DNA of 64,000 bases from Adiantum capillus-veneris (GCA_014529385.2 CM043958.1:142098734-142162733); one strand, 5' to 3'; counted from the first letter of the stretch, positions 44,826 to 57,653 are shown. Program-made: numbers and translations. Notes: a model not told the origin generated them from the sequence alone.

Positions 44826-46433
44826 ATGGCTGACAATAGTAAAGAGAGTGAAATTAATGTTGATAACTTTGATTTTTCTCATGAGCAAGCTACTAATGAT
44901 GCTTCAATGCTTGTTAACTATCTTGTTTCTAGGCTTCAACAAGCCATGGGCAATCCATCTCTCCAAAGTGAAGTGCAACGGCAGCTCCGTGCTCACGGGA
45001 TTCTCCAAGCTCGTCACCATGACGAGAGAACACCTAGGAAGCCTCCTTGTGAGACTACCAAAAGAGGTCTCTCTCCGATTCGGGAAGAAGAAGAGAATCC
45101 ATATGAAGGGCTCAAGAATTTACTTCTTGATGATGCATCTCCTTCCCAAAGGAGAACTCAAGAGCCTCCACCGAAGGAACGAGAAAGAAGCGAGTCTCCC
45201 GCCACCTCGGCGGAGATGGCTCCACGAAGACGGCGGGCTAAACGCTCTCCATCACCACCAAAGCGGAGAAGACCATCACACTCTTCTCCATGCCATAATT
45301 CAAAGAGGGATGATAAAAAGCAAGAGAAGAAAAAGGCAAGAAAGAGGACACCCTCTTCTCCATCTTCTTCATCCTCTTCCTCTTATGAAAACTATGGTGA
45401 AGATGACAAAGATCAAGACAAGAAAAAGGCGAGAAAGAGGTCACCCTCTTCTCCACCTTCTTCAAATTCTTCACCCTTTGAAGAAAGTGATGGTGCAACC
45501 TTTGAACCATCAAAAAGAAGAGGCCATAGGAAATCCTATGCCGCATGGAAGAGGTCGTCCAAATTGAAGAAATTCAAAGAGGGAGGGAAGAGCATCTCTT
45601 TCCTTACCTATGATGGTACCTTTGGTGCTACGGACAAAGTCTTGGCCTTTATCCAGCAATTCGATGCTGCGTTTGGAGATGAGGGCTTCATGGAGTCCTC
45701 TAAGCTACGCCATGTAGATATGCACTTTCAAAAGTCCACCAGGCAATGGTGGTCTAGCCTACAAGCCAATGGTGAAGCTCCACGAACATGGAAGGCTTTA
45801 AGAGCTTCCATTATGAAGCAATTTTTGGCCACCGATGCCAAAGACAAAGTACTCACCGAATGGCGAAGCTTAAAGCTCTCTCCCAATGAATCCCTCCACA
45901 AATATGTAGACAAGTTTTGGGACCTACAACTCAAAGCCACTGTCTTCAAAAGGTTGGATTTTGGAGAGCAAAAGCAACAATTTTGTGCGGGCTTAACTGA
46001 AGAAATGGCGGAGTATGTTAACTCCCAAAGACCACGTACCATATCGGCGGTAATACACCACACTATGGTCGCCTCTCGAATCAATTTCCAAACGGGGGCA
46101 AAAAGAAATAATAAGCCCCCGAAAAACAAGGGTTCCAATGAGCCTAAGGGGAAGGACAATGTCCAAAAGTCTCCTAAGGGCAACTCCAACAAAGCTAAAG
46201 AGAAGGGAGTTTACAAAGGTAAGAATAAACTCTCTCTCCTGAAGAGCTTGAGCGTAATCGTAAGGATAACTAGTGTTTCAAGTGAGGCGAACAAGGGCAT
46301 GCGTACCGCGCTTGTCCCCAAAAGAACAACCGCCAAGATCCTCCTAGAGCTTCCTTGGTTGAAATCCAAGAGGAGGAGACTCACCAAACTCACCACAAAG
46401 GATCTCCTCTATGCCATGCTTGGGGAAAGGTAA
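44826..46433 (+). pseudogene. RE-G gag
   Basis: ATG 44826 (MADNSKESEINVDNFDFSHE) opens 535 codons. The N-terminal third is followed by a Ser/Arg/Lys-rich low-complexity region (about residues 100-235) and the retrotransposon gag capsid domain (about 245-430; FLTYDGTFGATDK, QWWSSLQANGEAP, VDKFWDLQLKATVF). A 2-bp insertion in a CT run near 46232 shifts the frame, so the last 70 residues are out of frame. In the original frame a zinc knuckle (C-F-K, stop, G-E-Q-G-H-A-Y-R-A-C) is visible, itself damaged by TAG and TGA. RE-B keeps the intact knuckle. Confidence 0.88.
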
Positions 46434-46435
46434 GA

Positions 46436-48604
46436 GAACGTGATTCTTTTATTCTCTTTGACCGTGGTTCTACTCACAATTTTATATCTATAGAGTTGGC
46501 CACCAAGCTAGGAATACAATCCTACGAGATGGGAGATGTCCTACCCGCAGACAGTGCCTTCAAGGGGCAAGAAGCTTCAGTCACTCCCTTAATTGGGAAA
46601 TTGAGGCTTCATGTCCAAGGCTATGTGGACAAAGAGGACTTCTTTATCTCTCCTCTCAAGCATGAGGATGTAATCCTAGGGGCACCATGGTTTGACCGCC
46701 TGGCTGCCGATGTTAAATTTTCTAAAAGGAGAATCTCCTTTAAGTTCAGGGAAAAATACATGTATATAGATGCTAAGGAAATGGGTAACACCATCCCCAT
46801 TGTACATACACCAGCTTTCAATAAGTCAATAAAGAGCTCTATTTCCGTGTACATGATTTTTGTTAAAGACTCTCAAAATGAACCTAATGCTTTAGCAAAA
46901 GAAAATAAAAGCAACCAAAAGGAATTAGAGTTATCCAATTCTCTCAAGGGGTTTCAAGATGTTTTTATTGACGACATCCCTTGTGAGCTACCTCCTAAAC
47001 GAGGTAATGATGACCATGCAATTATACTTCTTCCAAGAAGTTCACCGCCTAATAAACCTCCTTATAGAGTTTCTCAAGCTCAACAAGAGGAGATTGTGCG
47101 GCAAGTGCATGAGTTAGTTGAGAAGGGCATGGTTAGGCCTAGCTCATCTCCATTTTTCTCACCTATGCTATTAGTGCAAAAGAATGGCACATATCGTATG
47201 TGTGTCGACTATAGAGCACTAAATAGGATCACTATCAAGAATAGGTTTCCTGTTCCACGGGTAGAAGACCTATTTGATAAGCTACAAGGATCGACCTACT
47301 TCAGTAGGGTTGACCTAAAGAGTGGCTATCATCAAATAAGGATAGTTGATCAAGACATTGTAAAGACCGCGTTTCGCACTACATTTGGTCTTTACGAATA
47401 CATTGTCATGCCTTTTGGCTTGACCAATGCACCAGACACATTCAACCACTTGATGGAGAAGCTGTTCAGCCCTAATCGAACCTTCACTGGAGTGTTCTTT
47501 GATGATATTATCATCTACTCTAATTCATTGGAGGAACACAAGCAACACCTCCAGGTAATATTTCAAGTTTTAAGAGAGAATAAACTTTATGTTAATCGAA
47601 AGAAAAGTGAATTTTTCTTGCAAGAGATTCAGTATTTAGGTCACATTATCTCTTAAGATGGCATCCAAATGGATCCATCCAAGTTAGAGGTAATAAAAGG
47701 ATGGCCTAAACCAAGGAATCTTCATGAACTAAGAAGCTTTATAGGTATGTGTGCATACTATAGACGCTTCATAGAAAAGTTCTCACAAATTGTGGGACCA
47801 TTACATGACCTAACAAAGAAAAGCGTTAGGTATACATGGTCTGCTAAGGAGAACAATGCTTTTGAAAAGCTTAAAGAAAACATTATCTCTCAACCTGTGC
47901 TTACACTACCGGATCTCTCAAAACCATTTGAGGTCCAATGTGATGCTTGTGGTGATTGCCTTGGAGCTGTTTTGCTCCAAGAAGGGCACACCATAGGCTA
48001 TGAGAGCCGAAGGCTCGACCCTGTTGAGCAAGCTCTAGTCATATACGAAAAAGAACTCCTTACAGTTCTACATGCCTTAGACTCATGGAAGCACTATTTA
48101 TTGGGGACTCTTTTCATTCTGCGAACGGATCACCAAAGTCTTAAGTACTTCATGACGCAGACCAAGCTCTCCGACAAACAAATGAGGTGGGCAAATTTCC
48201 TTTTGCAATTTCATTTTCATATTGCTCACATTGCTGGCAAGCATAATCAAGTAGCCGATGCACTCTCAAGACGGCCGAGAGTGAATGTGGTTTCCATAGC
48301 AACTCACAATGATCTATCTTCAATGATAGATGAGTATGCTATTGATCCTGATTTTAGATATGTGATTTCAGCCCTTACATTAGGGAAGAAAAAAGAACCA
48401 TTTACTTTACAAGATGGTTATCTTCTCTATGGCAATAGACTATGCATTACTAACTCCCTGCGTGAGAAAGTAATGTATGAATCTCATGCTCCCCCGTATG
48501 CGGGACATAGAGGGATTCAGTCCATATTTCTATTGGCCTACCATGAAAGTGAACATACAAGAGTATGTTTCCAAATGTGTGGTATGTCAAAAGACAAAAT
48601 TTGA
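46436..48604 (+). pseudogene. RE-G pol part 1: protease, reverse transcriptase, RNase H
   Basis: Protease starts FILFDRGSTHNFIS with Asp codon 46460; Arg replaces the usual Ser/Thr after Asp, so catalysis is doubtful. HEDVILGAPWFDR closes the domain. [57 protein letters not shown] and catalytic FFDD (47495-47506). TAA at 47654, probably from CAA, follows YLGHIIS. The connection and RNase H domains continue from 47669 in the same frame: FEVQCDACGDCLGAVLLQ, YEKELLTVLHALDSWKHYLL, LRTDHQSLKY and HIAGKHNQVADALSRR, with all catalytic acidic positions present. The frame is lost near 48500, in the integrase zinc region. Confidence 0.92.
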
Positions 48605-49754
48605 TAAAGGGAAGAAACCTGGATTGCTTCAACCCTTGCCAATCCCTAATTCACCATGGGAGAGCATATCCATGGATTTTATCTTTGGATTGCCTAAGTC
48701 TATCCATGGGAATACGGGAATATGGACGATAGTAGACAGGTTTAGTAAACAAGCTCATTTTATACCTGTCAAAAAGACTATCAAAGCCCATCAAATGGCA
48801 ACCCTCTTCATTTCACAAATTTTCAAATACCATGGCTTGCCAATGTCCATAGTGTCGGATAGAGATCCTAGAATGACCAGTAATTTCTGGAAGGGTCTCT
48901 TTGAGAATTTAGGGACAAGGCTAAATTTCTCTTCGGCCTATCATCCACAAACGGATGGCCAAAGTGAAATAGCTAACCTAACAATTCTTGATCTACTAAA
49001 AGCCTATGTAACGGAAGTAGATCAAAGATCCCAATGGGAGAAGTACTTACCCTTAGTGGAGTATGCTTACAATAACACTGTACATACTTCCACAGGAAAA
49101 GCACCTTTCGAGGTAATTGAGGGAAGATCAAAAAGTCCCTTGCTACTTAAGGTACATGGGAAGATCTTCGCTGCAGATGAGTATCGCCGAGACCTACAAG
49201 AATCTTTCCAAAAGATTAAGGATGCTATCTCTATCTCACAGCAAAGGCAAAAGGCTGCTGCTGACAAGCACAGAAGAGCCCAAGCCTTTAAAGAAAACGA
49301 TTGGGTCTTGTTAAAGTTTCCCAAGGCTCGATGAAGGCACACAACGGGCAAGAATCCTACGGGTCACCAAAAGTACTATGCTAAACTAGCAAAAAGGTAC
49401 TATGGTCCCTTTCAGATTCTTAGGCCAATCAATGAGATGGCCTATCAACTCAAGTTGCCCAATCATTGGCTCATAAACAATGCTTTTCATGTGAGCCTAT
49501 TAAAGCCTTACAAAGGAGAGCCACCTCAAGAACCAACTATTGAAGACCCACCGGAGATCGAGGACCAAGAAGAGGTGCTGCAGCCCGAGCCCATTCTCCG
49601 ACATGAAGACAGGGTACTAAGAGGCGGTAAGACTATCCGACGATATCTTATTAAGTTTAAGAATTATCCTTTTGAAGATGCTAGATGGATGCAAGGCATA
49701 CAATTAAAGGATAACCTAAACCTTGTCAATGCTTACAATGCTTCCCAAGAGTAA
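48477..49754 (+). pseudogene. RE-G pol part 2: integrase, GPY/F-like segment and chromodomain
   Basis: The zinc-binding HHCC is split by the frameshift: H and H in YESHAPPYAGHRGI (previous frame), C-V-V-C in YVSKCVVCQKTKF (about 48575). The DDE core is complete: SMDFIFGLP (first Asp), IVSDRDPRM (second Asp) and PQTDGQSEIAN (Glu). TGA at 49332 separates the core from the C-terminus. YYGPFQILRPINEMAYQLKL is a GPY/F-type motif. The last 50 residues (ILRHEDRVL, RRYLIKFKNYPFEDARW) form a chromodomain, which in chromoviruses targets integration to modified histones. The polyprotein ends at 49754. Confidence 0.9.
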
Positions 49755-50075
49755 GCAAATGTACAAAATGTTATTAAAAATGAACAAAATTTTTGTCTTA
49801 TAACACTCTCTTTTTCTTTATTTGTGCACAAAAATGAAGTAGTATGCATGCTTAGATCAAGTTTGCGGAGACGACGTCTCCCAAACACCAAGTAGAGCTT
49901 GTCACTCTACTATGGAAGATTGATAGGACTAATGTGCAGACATGCTTGCGGCAGCCTCAGGCTCTCAAGCGCCAAATGGACTAGTCATCCATTGTGGAAT
50001 GATGTCGTAGGGTAACATAGGGATCCTCTACCCGCTAAGAAAAGGACTCATGAACATGCTTTATCTTCTCTACAC

Positions 50076-50095
50076 CATAGTCGAGGACGACTATG
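50076..50095 (+). other. Hairpin adjacent to RE-G PPT
   Basis: catagtcg-agga-cgactatg: an 8-bp stem with a 4-base loop just upstream of the PPT, the same element as in RE-B at 18401-18422. Confidence 0.75.
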
Positions 50096-50097
50096 AT

Positions 50098-50113
50098 TTC
50101 AAGAGAGAGGTAA
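50098..50113 (+). other. RE-G polypurine tract
   Basis: ttcaagagagaggtaa ends immediately before the tgtcata of the 3' LTR. Confidence 0.7.
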
Positions 50114-51706
50114 TGTCATAATAATCAATATCTAATTCTCCTAAATGATTTTCTCATATTAAACTGATCATTTAATGTGGGGAAGGCCAGGGGAGAAAAA
50201 GCTAGAATATTGGTTAAGCTAGCAGACCGGCCACAATAGGGATCCAAAGGAGGGAAAATAGGGATCCAAAGGGGGGGCCATCTGCAAAAGATCCATGTGC
50301 AACAATGGGCTAAAAAGACCCTAAGGTGCAGCCCATTAAGAATTCTAAAATGCTAAGGTTCCAAAATTCAAAGGTTGTGTCCAAAGTTCAACCCTAGGGA
50401 AAATTGGATGCTTTGTGTGTGCCCTAAAAGTCTTTGCACATCCCTACATGGGAGGGGGTGAGCCCTAAAGGTAGGGGATGAGAGACAAAGCCACACACAC
50501 ACACACACACGGGCTCCCTTTAAACAAAGGGAATGAGGAACACATGTCAGCTCCCTAGGCCAGATACCCACAAGGTGTGCCCAATTTCTATTGGATGACA
50601 CTTGAAGTGGACCAATGAAAATTAAGCTAGATTAAATCTAGTTTAATTAATTTAAAAACATTTAAAAAAATAAACCAATGAGAATTAAGTCTCCTAGAAG
50701 ACTATTGGGCAATCTCCCAAGGGGTCCAATGAGCATTCAGGAGCCCCATGGCTTGCCTGATTCCTATTGGCCAGGAGGCAAAGGGGTCCAATGAGAGTTT
50801 AGTTTAATTATTTAATTACCTAAATCTCTCACAAAAGGGGAAAGGGGGACACATGTCAGAAGGCTATCACTTATGCTGCTTAATTGTAATTGGCTTGACT
50901 TGGGGAGGGCCAATGAGGCTTCAGGAAGAGCATTTAGCAAGAGGGCTCGCCCAAGAGAGAGAGAGAGGGGGCTGATTTTTGCAAGGCATTATCACACACA
51001 CACTCACACAAGCTCATGTGTGAAGAAAGAGAAGACTATCTCTTCCCAAGATTTAATGGAGAACTCATCACCTACTCCAAGCTTGTGAGATAGAAGCCTA
51101 CATCAACACTCTCTTGGCATGTGGATGAAAATCCAACCAAGATCCAAGCTTCAATGCATGCTCATCTCCTCTACCAAGCTAATTACTAAGCTAAGATATG
51201 CTACATATGAGTGATTATGTGAGGAGATGTACATCTTTCTCATAAGATACTCCTTCTTCCTCTCAATCTACTCTCATACCCTGCTAGCTCTCACCATCTT
51301 CGAAGGTGTGTGAGGTCTTGGGTCTGAGAAAGGGGATAATTCAAGTTGTGTTTGTTAAGTGTTTTGCTTAGTGCATGAAGTTTTCATCTTCATTGCACTA
51401 GCTAGTCTTGAAGGAACACAAAGAATTGTATTGTACAATGTCTCAGTATGGGAGAAACCATAATACAAAGCCTTTTGGAGGGGGGACCGGCTCCATGAAA
51501 ATCCGGTCCTCAACTGTTGTCAATAGTTTAATTTCTCTCTCTTTTGAAAGTATTGTGGATGCTATCTAACTAGGTGTTATGCTTTTTGTTGCTCTCTCCA
51601 CCCAAGCACTCTTGTAATTCTCATTAGGAATCTACTCTAATGAAATGCCCACTATGTTCATGCTAATTTCCGCTACACATAAGTTATTAGGCCATTAAAT
51701 GTTACA
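50114..51706 (+). repeat. RE-G 3' LTR (1593 bp)
   Basis: Starts tgtcataataatc, ends atgttaca. Aligned by eye with the 5' LTR it differs only at scattered bases, by a shorter (CA)n tract (about 50492-50510) and a few small indels, so the insertion is comparatively young. Confidence 0.92.
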
Positions 51707-51711
51707 TAACC
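51707..51711. other. Right target-site duplication of RE-G
   Basis: taacc, identical to 42797-42801. Joining the two flanks restores continuous sequence downstream of the H3-like stop codon. Confidence 0.85.
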
Positions 51712-52039
51712 TCTGTTTATGAGATTTGTAATCTTTCCATATAATATGAACGAGTCGGTTTTCTACCATTCGGCGTAACTCTAATAGTTAATTCTGTACT
51801 TTTTGTTGTTGAAGTATTTGAATTAGTCAAGTTGTTAGATTTCACCTCCTCAACCATCCAAGCACCTGTTGGACGTGGGATGCCTACCGGTGAACATTTT
51901 ACAAAACGGAGCCATTTTAGGTGCGTATGGAGACCGTGGGACTGCCAAAATGCACGCCGATGACCAGCGGTGCCGAACAGGCCAAAAAAAGACCCTATGC
52001 ACCACAGCACGCATGAGGTAAAAATTTCAAGAGTTTGCA

Positions 52040-53060
52040 AAAACTCAAATTATTTACTTTTTCTTGACATTTTAGGCCAAATTAAGTTTTGATTTGATTC
52101 ATAGGCTTAAAACAACTCATGAAAAGACTGTCCATGAAAGAAGTGCAAACACTTTTTCATTTTGGGCATAAAGTAAATAACCGCAATTATTTACTTTCAG
52201 TTTAAATTTGACTAACGTTGATACGAGTGACTCATTGTATGTGTATAAACAACTTTTGTAAAGGCACAAAAGATTTGGATCACCAAATTGGCAAAAAACT
52301 GGGTAAAAACTAAAGTTTGTACTGACTTTCTGAAACTTGAGTGTAAATTGGGGAAAAAATTGTCCAAACTCAATGAAATTTGATTCATAGGCTTATATTG
52401 ATGTGATAACATGTGTACATGCTCACTTGACTAAAAAGATGCAAAAAGTTTTGAGTTATAGATAATCACGATTATTTTCATCTGCCTTAATTTTCAACTT
52501 TTTTGACCAAGTTAGTATACCACTAGTTTTACCATGTTGTAATAAGCCCACAAACCAAATTTGGTAAGATCTGGATCATTGGATTGAAAATTGTGACCAA
52601 ATTTGCAAAGTCAGTCTGCGGACACAAAACTGATGACCATTTGACTAAAAATAGTCCAAATTTGATGAAACTTGGCTAGAGACCTTAATTTGAAGTGCTT
52701 AACAGATCTGTGTCAAGATTGGGACAAAAACTTGTAAAAAATTAGCTGGAGTAAATAATCGTGATTATTTACATCTACTTCAAAAATTGATAATCTTCCA
52801 TATTTGGGCATACCACAAGGTCAAGCATATCAAGTAAACCACACAAATCAATTTTAATTTGGATCACAAAAGTGAGACTTAAGCCAGATTCTTGAAAACC
52901 AAGTCTGCAGACACGAAACAGTTGATAAACTTAAACAGATTTTGTCCAAACTTGTTGAAACTTGTCCAAGGACCTCAATAGGTTGTAAACTTGGCAAATC
53001 AAGCCAAAAAGGGCAAAAATTTGACAAAAGTAAATAATCGTGATTATTTACTACTGCTAC
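52040..53060 (+). repeat. RE-H leader: units of about 285 bp with palindromic cores
   Basis: Cores: a half copy aattatttac at 52048-52057, gtaaataaccgcaattatttac at 52173-52194, ataatcacgattat at 52462-52475, and gtaaataatcgtgattatttac at 52751-52772 and again at 53030-53051. Spacings are about 285, 293 and 279 bp. Between cores similar phrases recur in the same order (agtctgcggacacaaaac / agtctgcagacacgaaac; gtccaaatttgatgaaactt / gtccaaacttgttgaaactt). The arrangement mirrors the RE-A leader with a different outer palindrome but the same ATC-RY-GAT centre. Confidence 0.8.
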
Positions 53061-53444
53061 ACAAAGCTACCTATTTTGACTTTTGAGCTTGTACAGTGTT
53101 AGACCAACATAATACAAGGCTCCTGGGAAAGTTTGAGTTCAATCGGATCCAAATTGATACATGTTCACTCAGTTTTTGAGTTGCAGATTAGTCCTTTGAT
53201 TTTTGCCAAAGTTGAGTTTGGAAATTGCAACTGTTGACTCAATTAGCTCGATTTGTAGTGATACCCATAGACCAATCATATTAGCTAGCAAAAACTATAA
53301 TGTCTTTATAGAAGAATAGCTAACTTGATCAAATTTGTACAGGAATCGGTAGCTCAGACAGAAAGTGTAATCCAGTCAAGTGGAAGAAATTGACAGCAAG
53401 TCAATCCAAAGGTAAGTACTCTATCCAGGGCTTCATAAGTCTTT

Positions 53445-54918
53445 ATGAACCTTAGATCTAGTCGTGTACTAGGAAATCAGGGCATACTTGGAGAAACCTC
53501 CAATAGAGTATCCACTGAAGAAAGCATGAATCAAGGAAATTCCTTGCACACGATTCTTGAAGAAGTCTCAGACACTTTTTCATATTCATCTAAAATGTCT
53601 TCCTATTTGACTCACTCGAAAACCGAACAACAATGCGCTATACGCATATACTCTCATTTTATAAGACTAATCGCCATGGAGCTCAAGTTTACCTGGATCC
53701 TAACGAAGACTATGCTATTCGCATTGATGACCATGGTATTGAGTTTGAAGAGGAGATTAGGGCAAACAAATAAGAAAAAATATACATGGATCGAAACGGA
53801 ACTCAATATGGATCGAAACGGCTTAGTACAAATAATCTTAGGATCGGAGTCTGTGGACTTCGCATGCCAAATCAGGACAACTGACAACCATGAAGATCAT
53901 CTATATCTTGAAGATCAAGGATAAGGGATCAGCAGACCTATCAACCTACCTGCTTAGGGATTGTTATAATAACAACTTTATTATGATGACTCCTGTAGAG
54001 GTAGAACAAACCAAATACCAAGGGTATTCAATAAGGGATTGGATATTGGTCCAAGGACCATAAACTATTCCAAGAGATGAACACCGTGAAAGATCTTCTG
54101 AGAGCTTAATGAAACCAAAAACCACCTCATCACGTAGAAAACCAGGTGACACTAAGGCCAGTCCAGGGCTACATGAGTCACTATTTCCAACAAATTGGTT
54201 TGAAGGACTTGGAACATGACCAACTACCAAGAGACCATGAGTTGAACCAAATAGACGTGTCAAACCTGCTGATTTTCAAAAATGGGTCAAAAAATACAGT
54301 GGATCTGGAGATCCATACGATCACTTAGCAAGATTTAAGCAAGTGCTAAGAGCGGAACATATATTCGATTTTCATACTCAATTCGAGGGGTTTGGAATGA
54401 CATTAAAAGGAAAATCATTGACATGGTTCCAAAACATTCCACCGAGGTCAAGCATGGACTTAAACACATTAGCTCAAGGATTTGTAGCTACTTTTTCTAA
54501 AACGGGGATCAAACACAATACGGTAGCTCAAATCTACAGCTTTAAACAAAAGCATGGTGAGTCTGTTAGGGATTGTGAAACTCAAATGAAACAATACATT
54601 GCCAGATGTCCAACACTAGAGATACCTGCAGAAGAACAACTAGTATCATTGTTTGTAGAGGGACTGCTAAACAAAGAACTTCATGCTATACTCTATAGCA
54701 AGAAGCATACACCCCTAGAAGAGTGTGTGTCAGATGCTATTGACTTAGGAGACAATTGTGAGATTTTCAATGAAGAAGATTTTCCTAAGAATAACCAAAG
54801 TGAGAAAACAACATCCACTAAACTAGCTCAAGCGGGAACAGCTGGTGCAACACCACTTTCAGCCATAGAAGACGTGCTAAAAAGGATGAACGACATGATG
54901 AATAACATGCAAAAATAA
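53445..54918 (+). pseudogene. RE-H gag, matrix and capsid-like part
   Basis: ATG 53445 (MNLRSSRVLGNQGIL) begins a region read through several frames (AQVYLDPNEDYAIRIDDHG near 53680). From about 54255 the capsid domain is clean: DFQKWVKKYSGSGDPYDHLA, KGKSLTWFQNIPPRS, FVATFSKTGIKHNTVAQIYS and EEQLVSLFVEGLLNKELHA. The 191-codon ORF 54343-54918 ends at TAA after a Met/Asn-rich tail. It contains the roughly 90 residues missing in RE-A. Confidence 0.8.
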
Positions 54919-55241
54919 CCTATGAGAGGACCAAGACAAGGGATACCTCAACAGGGACAACCAATTAGACCGCAGAAATGGTGTGCAATCGAGGGTAAAT
55001 GGACCAACCATGAGACCAATGAGTACTACTACCAACCAAAGTATGATGGGAATGTTCAGTACGTGCCCATGAGACCATAAGGACAAGCCATGTACAGATA
55101 TCAGCCTAATATGGCACCAGCCCACCTATGGGTATGGAAAGACCTCAACCCCTGTTGGGTCAACAACCTCCGTATCCAGAACATAATGAAGTGCTTGTAA
55201 AGTACATGCACCTCGAGGGAGTCATAGATGAATAAGCACTA

Positions 55242-56263
55242 GTGTCTGCTACACCCTATGCTGAGCCTAGTCCATCTACAGTAATGGTAGAAGGAGATTG
55301 GTATAATTCACATCCACCACCAATAAAAGAACCCATGACTTATGCTCCACCAGAGCTTGCACCAATATATTATGTAGCTAATCGAGGTGTTAGACCTCCT
55401 ATGGTAAGACCCATGGTTAAGCCAAGAATGGAAAACTGTCATAACTGTGGTGTAGATGATCATTGGAAAAATGAATGCCCAGAACTTGACAAGAACCTCA
55501 AACCAGTTGAATTTTATTGCATACAATGTTGCAAAAAGAGAGGACACTTCCCGGAAGATTGTCCAAAAATTTCTTTAAACAAGGAGAAAACAGTAGTAAA
55601 CGTAGTCCAAGTGATACCTAGTAGCCCATCTAAGAGTGAACCGGTTGTTTCAATCAAGGTAATCACTAGAGCCCAGGCTAAGAAAAAGAAACATAACTCT
55701 TCTGATGATTTGGAGAATACAAAAATTTCCTCTCAAAAGACCAAAAGAAATAGAAGCAAAGATATGAGATGAGAAGGCAGAAACAAAAGGCTGAAATCAA
55801 GGAGAAAGCAAAGAAGCTATTCCAGGAAAAGGTGAAAGAAACTGGAAGCAAAATCAAAGAAACAACCGTAAAATCTGGAGGATCAATTTTGGTTGATAAA
55901 ATTTTTGAGCCTATTAATGCAGCCTTGGAAGCCTACCAAGCGGGACTTAAAGCAGGCCAAAACATGAAAAATAAATGGAAAAACTATTCTTCTCGAGACA
56001 TGGAAGCAGCTAAGCTTGAAGCTTATCGAAATTTGGTAAGAATCACGCAAGAAATGCTGGAAAAACAAAAACCCAAGCTTGAAAGTATGGCAAAACCTGA
56101 GGAGCTTGTGGTAAGAGACACTAAAGAAAAATCCGAAGTGGTGGTAGAACCCCACCTTGAAACAAAAGAGCCAAAACTTATAGTGCCGGACAACAAAAAT
56201 GCCTTAAGATGGAATTCCACTTGTAGAAGAAGACTGGCCAAGACACTTATGGAAAAAAGTTAG
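55242..56263 (+). pseudogene. RE-H nucleocapsid with two zinc knuckles and Gag C-terminus
   Basis: ORF 55242-55772 carries CHNCGVDDHWKNEC (about 55437-55478) and CIQCCKKRGHFPEDC (about 55518-55562). The first fits C-x2-C-x4-H-x4-C; the second has one extra residue before His. The overlapping ORF 55769-56263 (ATGA overlap with a frame change) encodes a Lys-rich helix region including TTVKSGGSILVDKI, which matches RE-A. The role is RNA binding and packaging. Confidence 0.8.
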
Positions 56264-56431
56264 AGAGACCAATGATGGGAGCCTAACTCTAAAGTCGGCT
56301 CCTATAGAGGAAGTTTGGTTAGACAACCTACCTCTTGAAATGGACATGGATGTACAATCCTTGTATGGGGATTGCGGATCTGAAGCTTCAGGAATGTCAA
56401 AACCATTGACCTTGAAAAATTACCCTCTTAC

Positions 56432-57653
56432 TTGGGATATAACGAAGATGAATCCATAGTGTGCAAGACCACTCAATTAAAAAGAGCAGAACAGACCCTA
56501 GAAGTAGACAACATTCATTCAATAATATCTACACCCATCCAGTGCACTCTTACTTTGGGAGAACTATTAAAACTCAGATCATATTTATGGAATGATCTAC
56601 AGAAAACCCTAGAAAAGGTGGGGATAACGGGGCTAATCTCAAAAAAAATTAAAAATTTAAAAAACAAAATGGACAACAATGAGATTCGATTTGTTCCAAT
56701 GAACAAATTATGAAGGGGAAGAAGGAAACACCCCCCTTCTAGTGAAATAATATGACATTGAAACCACGGCAATACTGGATAGTGGAGCAGACATAGCCAT
56801 AGCCACAAAAGCAATATGGGAATCTTGGGGACAGCCAGCCATTAGACAAACTCGAATGAAACTGCAATTGGTTGATGGACACATTGAAAGACCATTAGGA
56901 CTGCTTGAAAAAGTGATAGTTAATTCCTGTGGGATTGAATATCAACACACTTTTGCCACAGTAGGCTTTGAAAAAAAACTCAATTACGAAATCATATTGG
57001 GAAGACCTTTCATGCGATAGGTACAACTTATCCAAGATCGGGGAAACAATTATCTGTACTTGAAGCAAGTGGAATCTATAACAAGGGTTAATCTAAAACA
57101 TCACACTTATAGAGATGTCATGAAGACACCCATAGAAGAGTTTGATTCAATCTCTTCGGCTGAAACTAAGCTTCCATCATGGTTGAACAAAGACACTCCT
57201 ATTTGGATGTACGGAGCTTCAAAAAATGGAAGCTTAAAACGGGAAGAATGTATTTTAAAAAGGGATTGTACGGACGAAGCCTATGTACCTGAACCCTTTC
57301 CAGAGCATTTGTTTGAGCCATTTGAGTGGACTCAAATTTTAGTGAAAATGGATGTATGTGTGAATATGTCAATGCCTACTCAGTTTTGCAATGAGGATGG
57401 CTATGACATAATTCCCATCCAAATGATTTCAACCCTCTACATTGAAGATGAAATTGAGGAACTCAAGGTCTTGATGAAAGCTTTTTCAGGCCTCTACTAC
57501 GATGCAACAGATGAGTTAGAAGAACACTCAGCTACCGCAAAAGATTCGGGGTCAGAAAAAGAACATGTGAGAGCTAAGCTAGTCATGAAAGAAGGGGAGG
57601 AAAGTTTTTTTTACTTTCCTAACTTGAAACCGAGAAGACAAAAAATGGTATAG
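56432..57653 (+). pseudogene. RE-H first protease and linker
   Basis: A Leu-rich segment (GELLKLRSYLWNDLQ) precedes the retropepsin: TAILDSGADIAIATKAIWES (Asp-Ser-Gly-Ala codons 56778-56789), KLQLVDGHIERPLGLLEK, then IILGRPFMR before a TAG at about 57018. The linker ORF 57060-57653 (IWMYGASKNG, FEPFEWTQIL, FCNEDGYDIIP) also occurs in RE-A. The catalytic motif is intact; the frame is not continuous. Confidence 0.82.

Larger units (their letters stand above)
42802..51706 (+). mobile_element. RE-G: complete chromovirus (Ty3/gypsy), 8905 bp
   Basis: Two LTRs of 1607 and 1593 bp with very similar sequence, a tRNA-iMet PBS, gag, protease, RT, RNase H, integrase, GPY/F-like segment and chromodomain, a PPT, and a perfect 5-bp target duplication (taacc). 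Gag and pol were originally one frame: a 2-bp insertion near 46232 shifts gag off pol. Other lesions are an in-frame TAA at 47654, a frameshift near 48500 and a TGA at 49332. It interrupts the 3' flank of the H3-like pseudogene. Confidence 0.95.

Noticed and set aside
44818-45567. 249-codon ORF overlapping RE-G gag
   Set aside because: It is the alternate-frame shadow of a Ser/Arg-rich gag region; the gag frame aligns with RE-B and this one does not.
45728-46192. 154-codon minus-strand ORF opposite RE-G gag
   Set aside because: Antisense shadow of the capsid domain, no independent similarity.
51716-53444. Reading this segment as the 5' LTR of RE-H
   Set aside because: It shows no similarity to 62.5-63.3 kb, no PBS follows it before gag, and RE-A shows that such palindrome arrays lie after the PBS in the leader.
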